In this document: in pieces, positions 4,764-9,405 of the stretch
Numbering within the stretch: the first letter of the stretch is position 1
How the letters are laid out: every line of letters starts with the position of its first letter
Source of the DNA: Synergistaceae bacterium
Lineage (GTDB): Bacteria; Synergistota; Synergistia; Synergistales; Synergistaceae
Reading direction: 5' to 3'
Assembly: GCA_012513245.1 (NCBI GenBank)
Contig: JAAZCN010000056.1
Span: 1-9,405, forward strand
DNA length: 9,405 nucleotides
Program-made: the position numbers and the translations under genes
Notes under the pieces: model-generated
What the model was told of the DNA's origin: nothing
Databases searched by the model: none
Seen by the model: only the letters and a program-made list of their open reading frames with translations

Positions 4764-4975
4764 AAAGTGCGGCATGAAGATGCCGCGAGAAGTGGCGATT
4801 TTATCGCCGCGAAGCGGTTGTTTAGGAACAGGGGGAATTGCGGCACGTCCCTCGCCGCAATTCCCCGGCTGTCTCCTCGGTGCACCACGACCGCTTGCCT
4901 ACTGCTTGCCCATTGCTTGCCAACGGCTTGCCCGCATTTACGACCGACTCCCCCGCAGGGTGTTTCATCCTGCAA
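4764..4975. repeat. Hairpin-repeat block 5
   Basis: The left part carries hairpins GCGGCA/TGCCGC (4769-4774/4781-4786), a GGCGAT/ATCGCC pair (4794-4799/4803-4808) and GCGGC/GCCGC (4840-4844/4853-4857), matching block 4 in inverted order. The right part, from about 4889, has five 11-nt units ACCGCTTGCCT, ACTGCTTGCCC, ATTGCTTGCCA, ACGGCTTGCCC and GCATTTACGAC. They lead through CGACTCCCC into the hairpin GCAGG/CCTGC (4956-4960/4968-4972). This order (11-mers, CGACTCCC, hairpin) is the same as in block 2. The block ends about 60 bp before the CofE-like gene. Confidence 0.75.
4765..4845 (+). repeat. 81-bp inverted repeat, right copy (partner 2432-2512)
   Basis: This segment matches the reverse complement of 2432-2512 with seven mismatches and no gap. 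It includes the stretch GAAGCGGTTGTTTAGG followed by CAGGGGGAATTGCGG, which is not itself palindromic, so the match is true homology and not merely shared hairpin composition. Confidence 0.8.
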
Positions 4976-5036
4976 TTCATGGTAAAATACATAGTTGGTT
5001 TTTATAAAATATGCCCATTTTGGGAGGAAAGATATT

Positions 5037-6215
5037 ATGCGCTATGTTGGAGCAGCTTCCAGAGGTATCCGTCTGCCGGTAATAACTAAGGGTGCAGATC
5101 TGATAAACGTAATTTCCGATACGATCATTGCCGCATCAGAAAATGACAGAGATCCGTTTGTGATCAGGGACAGGGATATAGTTGGTGTTACGGAATCCCT
5201 TCTTGCACGATCGCAGGGAAATTATGTGACCCTTTCAGATATATCCGAGGATGTAAGAAGGAGGGTCCCGGAGGGAGATGTCTCTTTAATTTTCCCGATC
5301 TTGAGCAGGAATAGATTTTACCTGTTGCTTAGAGGGATAGTAGACGGTGTCAGGGGTAAGGTACGGGTATATCTCTCGTATCCCTCCGATGAAGTTGGCA
5401 ACCAGGTCGTTGATCCGATGAACTTTTATCTTAAGAGCGACAGACTGACCGGTGAAAACTTTGATGATAAAGAATATTACGATGTCTTTGGAAAGTTCAA
5501 ACATCCTTTTACAGACATCGATTATGTCGAGCTTTATAAATCTATAGACCCTGAAAAAGTATCCATCCATTTTGCCAATAACCCGCTTGCGGCGCTCAAC
5601 TTTTCAAATACAGTGATAGTGGCAAGCATTCACACCCGAAAGCTACACAGGGACATTCTGGAAAAAGCCGGAGCCAATGTGATCTCACTTGAAGATATCT
5701 GCAGCTCCCCTGTAAATGAAGGTTCAGGCTACAATGAACTTTATGGCCTGCTTGGGTCTAACTACACAAATGAAGAATCTGTGAAACTATTTCCCCGTGA
5801 ATCCGATAAATTTGTGAGAGAACTCCAGAAAGAGCTTTATGACCGTACAGGCAAAAATATCGAAGTGCTTGTTTATGGAGACGGAGCTTTCAAGGATCCT
5901 GTGTGTGGGATATGGGAACTGGCAGACCCGGTAGTATCTCCCGGTTATACTGACGGACTGAACGGGATGCCTAATGAGATCAAATTTAAATATGTAGCGG
6001 ACAATGCCCACGGCAAGGACCCTTATGAAGCTGTCCGTGAGGCGATCGAATCAAAAAGTGAAATGGATAAATTCGGTCACTGCACACTTGGTACTACACC
6101 AAGGCGAATGTCTGATCTTATAGGCTCACTCTGCGACCTCACATCCGGCTCAGGAGACAAAGGGACCCCGGTCGTATACATACAGGGATACTTCGACTGT
6201 TATCTGGATGACTGA
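5037..6215 (+). CDS. CofE-like glutamate ligase (coenzyme F420-0:L-glutamate ligase family)
   Basis: The 392-residue product resembles the stand-alone, longer bacterial members of the F420-0:gamma-glutamyl ligase family, which form gamma-glutamyl amide bonds with GTP in methanogens and actinobacteria. Recognised segments are YVGAASRGIRLPVI (3-16), IRDRDIVGVTESLLARSQGN (43-62), VSLIFPILSRNRF (82-94), LSYPSDEVGNQ (113-123), YNELYGLLGSN (232-242), VLVYGDGAFKDPVCGIWELA (277-296) and TTPRRMSDLIGSLCDLTSGS (353-372). ATG 5037 is chosen because GGGAGG (5022-5027) lies 9 nt upstream and the family begins with RYVG; the ATG at 4995 would put this ribosome site inside the gene. No other F420 gene is present, so the true acceptor may not be F420. 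The stop overlaps the thioesterase start by 8 bp, so the two are co-transcribed. Confidence 0.88.
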   Translation: MRYVGAASRGIRLPVITKGADLINVISDTIIAASENDRDPFVIRDRDIVGVTESLLARSQGNYVTLSDISEDVRRRVPEGDVSLIFPILSRNRFYLLLRGIVDGVRGKVRVYLSYPSDEVGNQVVDPMNFYLKSDRLTGENFDDKEYYDVFGKFKHPFTDIDYVELYKSIDPEKVSIHFANNPLAALNFSNTVIVASIHTRKLHRDILEKAGANVISLEDICSSPVNEGSGYNELYGLLGSNYTNEESVKLFPRESDKFVRELQKELYDRTGKNIEVLVYGDGAFKDPVCGIWELADPVVSPGYTDGLNGMPNEIKFKYVADNAHGKDPYEAVREAIESKSEMDKFGHCTLGTTPRRMSDLIGSLCDLTSGSGDKGTPVVYIQGYFDCYLDD

Positions 6216-6942
6216 TCTTGAGAATCAGGTCCCTTTCAGCGGGATCGATCCTAAGGGAAGGCTGAAGTTTGGAGTTTTGCTGGAGATGTTCCAGGAGATG
6301 GCGGACATAGATGCCTCAAAATACAACCTCTCAGTCAGGCAAACCCTTGAGCACAACGTGACATGGGTCCTGAAGAAATATCGCATAGAATTTCAGAAGT
6401 ATCCAGTCAAAGAAGATGGAACAATAAGGATTAAAACCTACGCAGAACCGCACCGCAACTTATACTCACTGCGTTCATACAAGCTCTGGAATGAACAGGG
6501 GGTTTTCCTCGGATCTGCCTATACATGGTGGGTCTTGATAGACCTCAATAGGCAGAGACCTATCCGTTTAGACAGGAGCGAACTAATGACAGGTTTTATG
6601 GAGCGCATAACAGAAGAGCTTCCAAAAGACGTAAGTGTTCCGGGGCTTACTTCTCCTGAACTTGAAGAGGTATGGAAAGTCCGCTGGCAGGATCTTGATG
6701 TCAACGATCACACGAACCATGCTGTCTTTTTCAGCTGGGCTCTTGATACAGTCCCGGAAGAAGTAAATGAAAAATTATCACCTGTTACGGTGGAGTGTGA
6801 GTTTATGCATTCCATTCCAAGGACAAAAGTCCGTGCTCTCAGTCAGGAAATGCCGTGCAGTGAGGGCAGGTTTTTCCTGCACTCACTGCGTCACATTGAA
6901 GATGATACCGAGTATGCAAGGCTGAGCTCTTTGTGGACGTAA
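6208..6942 (+). CDS. Acyl-ACP thioesterase, double hotdog fold
   Basis: This 244-residue protein belongs to the plant FatA/FatB-like acyl-[acyl-carrier-protein] thioesterase family, in its shorter bacterial form. It would release free fatty acids from acyl-ACP in the cytosol. The first hotdog (about 1-130) shows LLEMFQEMADIDASKYNLS and WVLKKYRIEF. The second (about 155-244) contains KVRWQDLDVNDHTNHAVFFSW (157-177), corresponding to the plant DLDVNQHVNN motif with the catalytic Asn166 and His168 region. ATG 6208 overlaps the end of the CofE-like gene by 8 bp (ATGACTGA), indicating translational coupling; no separate strong ribosome site is present. The gene ends 16 bp before the convergent nitroreductase gene. 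Its pairing with a glutamate ligase is unexplained. Confidence 0.9.
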   Translation: MTDLENQVPFSGIDPKGRLKFGVLLEMFQEMADIDASKYNLSVRQTLEHNVTWVLKKYRIEFQKYPVKEDGTIRIKTYAEPHRNLYSLRSYKLWNEQGVFLGSAYTWWVLIDLNRQRPIRLDRSELMTGFMERITEELPKDVSVPGLTSPELEEVWKVRWQDLDVNDHTNHAVFFSWALDTVPEEVNEKLSPVTVECEFMHSIPRTKVRALSQEMPCSEGRFFLHSLRHIEDDTEYARLSSLWT

Positions 6943-6958
6943 AGTCTTTTATGGTTTT

Positions 6959-7492
6959 TTAAATAAACCGCACTATCTCGTCGAGGCCCTTGCGCGTCTT
7001 TTCCCTTACCTGGCTGCCAGAGGGATATCCCAGCGCTATGACTGCCCGGACTGTATCCCCTTCAGGGATGTCAAGCAGTTCTTTTACATCCTGATCCTCA
7101 AAAGTTCCCATAATGCATGTTGCAAGTCCGATCTCTGCTGCTTTGAGTGTAAAGTGTGCTATGGCGATCCCTATGTCTCCATGAGCAAAATGTTTGCAGC
7201 TCCATTTTTTTAAAACTCCCGGCATAAGCTCAGGGCATGCATCTTCGCTTACTGCCACAAGTACCGGAGCCTGGTCGGCAAACTTGTTGCCGCCGACTAT
7301 TTTAAGAAGGTCAGCAAGTTTCCCTTTTGTCTTAGGTTCAGTGACCACTGTAAATTTCCATGGCTGGCTGTTGCAGGCCGATGGCGCCAGTCTCGCGGTA
7401 TCCAGGCATTTGAGTATGTCTTCCCTGTCTACCTGCCTTGTCTCGTAACTCCGGCAGCTTTGCCTTTTCAAAATGATTTCATCCAGTTGCAT
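6959..7492 (-). CDS. Nitroreductase-family flavoprotein
   Basis: A 177-residue protein of the FMN-dependent nitroreductase superfamily, at the short end of the family range. These homodimeric cytosolic enzymes use NAD(P)H to reduce nitro compounds, quinones or other acceptors. Visible landmarks are the N-terminal FMN-phosphate motif KRQSCRSYE (9-17), LAPSACNSQPWKF (35-47), HGDIGIAIAHFTLKAAEIGL (104-123), CIMGTF (126-131), ALGYPS (153-158) and the C-terminal TRKGLDEIVRF. ATG 7492 has AAGGAG (7506-7501) 8 nt upstream. It follows the MATE gene by 35 bp and is likely co-transcribed with it. The physiological substrate cannot be inferred. Confidence 0.92.
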   Translation of the reverse strand: MQLDEIILKRQSCRSYETRQVDREDILKCLDTARLAPSACNSQPWKFTVVTEPKTKGKLADLLKIVGGNKFADQAPVLVAVSEDACPELMPGVLKKWSCKHFAHGDIGIAIAHFTLKAAEIGLATCIMGTFEDQDVKELLDIPEGDTVRAVIALGYPSGSQVREKTRKGLDEIVRFI

Positions 7493-7527
7493 CAGATCAT
7501 CTCCTTAAGAAAGTCTAAGTTTTTCAT

Positions 7528-8916
7528 TTACCGTTTCTCAGATATGTTATCCCTTCCAAGTTCATTCAGGTTTTTCATATAGAAGTATAAGAAAGGGATA
7601 CATGTTAGGAAGCTCAGAATGTCTGAAACGGGCTGTGCCATCTGAACACCCGTAATACCGAAGATCTTTGGGAGTATCAGTATCAGAGGAATAAAGTAAA
7701 GCCCCTGCTTATTGGAGGCAAGGAAGGTGGCTTTTACCGCGTGTCCGGTGGATTGGAAGAGCATGCTGGTCGACATAAAAAGAGGCTGAAGGATAAGGGC
7801 TGCAAACTGCATGCGTATAGCAAGAGACCCTATTGCGATGACCTCGGCATCTTCCTTTCTAAAGATCGAGACAATCTCCTTTGAGAAGATAAAGCCTAAA
7901 AGAGCCAGTATAGACATTACCAGAAGACCTGCTTTAACAGTAAACCAAAAAGCCTCTTTTACACGTGCGTAATTCTTTGCGCCGTAGTTATATCCGGATA
8001 CCGGCATGAATCCCTGTCCCAGTCCCAGCATAACAGACAAGACCAGCCAAGAGGAACGTGCCACTATAGACATTGCTGCCACTGCGGCGTCCCCGTATGC
8101 CGAAGCGGCAACGTTCAATGTTACGGCAGCTATGCTGGCAAGTCCGTGTCTGACGAGCGAAGGACATCCAAGGGTGAGGATGTCGAAGTATTCTTTAGGT
8201 CTTCTGGAAATATTGTATATGCTGATCCTTATGTTGCTCTTCCGGAGTATGAAAACGGAGAGAAGTATCAAAAAACTTACGCACTGAGATATCACTGTTG
8301 CTATGGCTGCTCCTGAGATACCTAGGCCGAACGTGAAGATGAATATTGGGTCCAGAACTATATTGAGAAGAGCACCTGTTACAAGGCCTATCATCGCGAA
8401 CGCAGCCTTGCCCTCGGCTCTGAGTATGTTGTTCATGACGAAAGATGTGCACATGATAGGAGCCCCGAGCAGGATATACATGGCGTAGCTTCTTGCGTAG
8501 GGAAGGATCGTCTCTGTCGATCCCAGCTTCAGCATAAATTCATCCAGCGAAAAAATTCCGTAAAGAGTAAGAAAAAGGCCTGTTGCAAAGGCAAGGAAAA
8601 ATGAGGTAGAGGCATATGTGCTTGCAGACCCCGTCTCATTGGCGCCAAGTTTTCTCGATATCATGCTTGCTGCTCCGGTACCGAACGTTAAACCGATAGC
8701 GTGGAATATCGCCATTATGGAAAAGACGATGCCTACCGCACCACTTGCGCTCGTTCCAAGCCTTGAAACGAAGAAAGTGTCTGCTGTATTGTATATTGCC
8801 GTTACAAGCATGCTTATGACAGTTGGCACGGCAAGCCTTATCACCAGTCCGGGTATCGGCGCGGTAGTCATTCTAAGATGTTGTGTGTCAATTTTGTCCT
8901 GCGCACTCTCCCTCAT
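7528..8916 (-). CDS. MATE-family multidrug/sodium antiporter
   Basis: The product is a 462-residue, 12-span MATE exporter, which uses a sodium or proton gradient to expel cationic drugs or other organic compounds. Two homologous halves are evident: the first begins PIPGLVIRLAVPTVISMLVTAIYNTADTFFVSRLG (22-56, the typical N-terminal MATE pattern), and the second carries PSLVRHGLASIAAVTLNVAASAYGD and GLGQGFMPVSGYNYGAKNYARVK. NNILRAEGKAAFAM and FQSTGHAVKA are further family marks. The start at ATG 8916 has only a weak GGGG upstream; an internal Met at residue 16 has no ribosome site. It is the first gene of a pair with the nitroreductase and diverges from a second MATE gene at 9121. Confidence 0.92.
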   Translation of the reverse strand: MRESAQDKIDTQHLRMTTAPIPGLVIRLAVPTVISMLVTAIYNTADTFFVSRLGTSASGAVGIVFSIMAIFHAIGLTFGTGAASMISRKLGANETGSASTYASTSFFLAFATGLFLTLYGIFSLDEFMLKLGSTETILPYARSYAMYILLGAPIMCTSFVMNNILRAEGKAAFAMIGLVTGALLNIVLDPIFIFTFGLGISGAAIATVISQCVSFLILLSVFILRKSNIRISIYNISRRPKEYFDILTLGCPSLVRHGLASIAAVTLNVAASAYGDAAVAAMSIVARSSWLVLSVMLGLGQGFMPVSGYNYGAKNYARVKEAFWFTVKAGLLVMSILALLGFIFSKEIVSIFRKEDAEVIAIGSLAIRMQFAALILQPLFMSTSMLFQSTGHAVKATFLASNKQGLYFIPLILILPKIFGITGVQMAQPVSDILSFLTCIPFLYFYMKNLNELGRDNISEKR

Positions 8917-9047
8917 AAGATACCCCGCTCTGCATTTTTTAGTTTCAGATCAAATATAACAAAAAGGTTATCATTCTATCAGAATTACCGCAATCGAGCT
9001 TATTACTCAATTTGTTGCTCAAAAGACAAAATGTTTAAACAGAGAGG

Positions 9048-9075
9048 TTGACAAAATAGTAAAATGTTGTAGAAT
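9048..9075 (+). promoter_or_regulatory. Sigma70-type promoter of the second MATE gene
   Basis: TTGACA (9048-9053) and TAGAAT (9070-9075) are separated by 16 nt, giving a predicted start near 9082 and a leader of about 40 nt. The 204-bp divergent intergenic space must also hold the promoter for the minus-strand MATE gene, for which I see no equally good match. Confidence 0.72.
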
Positions 9076-9120
9076 CCATACATGGATAATACGAAATAGG
9101 ATGATATGGAGTTGTTACAC

Positions 9121-9405
9121 ATGGTAGCGCTTAAAGCTAAAAATTATAAAGATATGTCCCTTCTTTTCTGCAGTTTTGTCTTTCCTGCTCTGACTTCCCA
9201 ACTTCTAAGCGGTGTTTATACGACAGTGGATGGTTTTTTTGTTGGTATGGGTACAGGTTATGTAGGTCTGGCGGCGATCGGTATATCTTACCCCTTTACT
9301 GTTTTTGCAACAGCTGCGGGAGCAGGTATAGGGATAGGAGGAGGGGCTCTCCTTTCTATAAGCAGAGGAAGGAAACGCAGCAGCTTAGCAGAGAGTATTC
9401 TTACT
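9121..9405 (+). CDS. N-terminal part of a second MATE-family transporter (runs off window)
   Basis: ATG 9121 is preceded by GGAG (9108-9111) at 9 nt, and the frame stays open for 95 codons to the window edge. The residues show the first two MATE spans: a polar start (MVALKAKNYKDM), then FPALTSQLLSGVYTTVDGFF, VGMGTGYVGLAAIGISYPF and the glycine-rich AGAGIGIGGGALLSISRGR. Segments of this kind (VDGFFVG, GLAAIGIS, GIGGG) are typical of the MepA-like branch. It differs clearly from the neighbouring MATE protein, so this is not a recent duplication. Confidence 0.88.
   Translation, partial: MVALKAKNYKDMSLLFCSFVFPALTSQLLSGVYTTVDGFFVGMGTGYVGLAAIGISYPFTVFATAAGAGIGIGGGALLSISRGRKRSSLAESILT

Noticed and set aside
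4995..5036. Upstream ATG extending the CofE-like protein by 14 residues
   Set aside because: No ribosome site precedes ATG 4995, while GGGAGG is ideally placed for ATG 5037 and the family begins with RYVG.
4492..5089. Several overlapping open frames in all frames
   Set aside because: They sit in the palindromic tandem repeat and hairpin block 5, overlap each other in competing frames, and lack ribosome sites.
6943..6958. Bidirectional terminator between the convergent thioesterase and nitroreductase genes
   Set aside because: Only a short T-rich spacer is present, with no inverted repeat long enough to call.

Overview
The window reads as a bacterial chromosome segment with ordinary ATG/GTG starts, GGAGG-type ribosome sites and sigma70-like promoters. 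No taxonomic marker (rRNA, ribosomal protein) is present. An SSS-type solute symporter, a fold-type I aminotransferase and a stand-alone CofE-type glutamate ligase beside an acyl-ACP thioesterase would suit an amino-acid-fermenting anaerobe such as a member of the Synergistota, but this is inference only.

Layout. 1-253: 3' end of an unrecognised gene (+). 254-803: gene-free, packed with short hairpin repeats in an 11-nt rhythm. 804-1928: PLP-dependent aminotransferase (+). 1929-2511: gene-free, with further hairpin repeats and two dispersed palindromes. 2512-4397: a minus-strand unit made of, in transcription order, a near-consensus promoter, a 36-residue tyrosine-rich leader peptide, a strong intrinsic terminator, a 31-residue single-span membrane protein and a sodium/solute symporter. 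4411-4975: gene-free, with about 2.5 copies of a 130-145 bp palindromic tandem repeat followed by another hairpin-repeat block. 5037-6942: overlapping pair (+), CofE-like ligase and acyl-ACP thioesterase. 6959-8916: minus-strand pair, MATE exporter then nitroreductase. 9121-end: start of a second MATE gene (+), divergent from the first and with its own promoter.

The most interesting system is the symporter unit. Its leader peptide has six Tyr codons within twelve codons and lies between a promoter and an intrinsic terminator, with the transport genes behind the terminator. This is the architecture of ribosome-mediated transcription attenuation and suggests that the symporter carries tyrosine or a related aromatic compound and is induced when charged tRNA-Tyr is scarce. 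An alternative antiterminator fold is only partly visible by eye.

The second theme is a family of hairpin repeats found in five blocks and both orientations. Their stems differ in sequence but keep pairing, and the best-preserved blocks keep an 11-nt phase. Two diverged copies (81 bp, about 91% identical, inverted) bracket the whole symporter unit, and one copy runs into the 3' end of the symporter gene.
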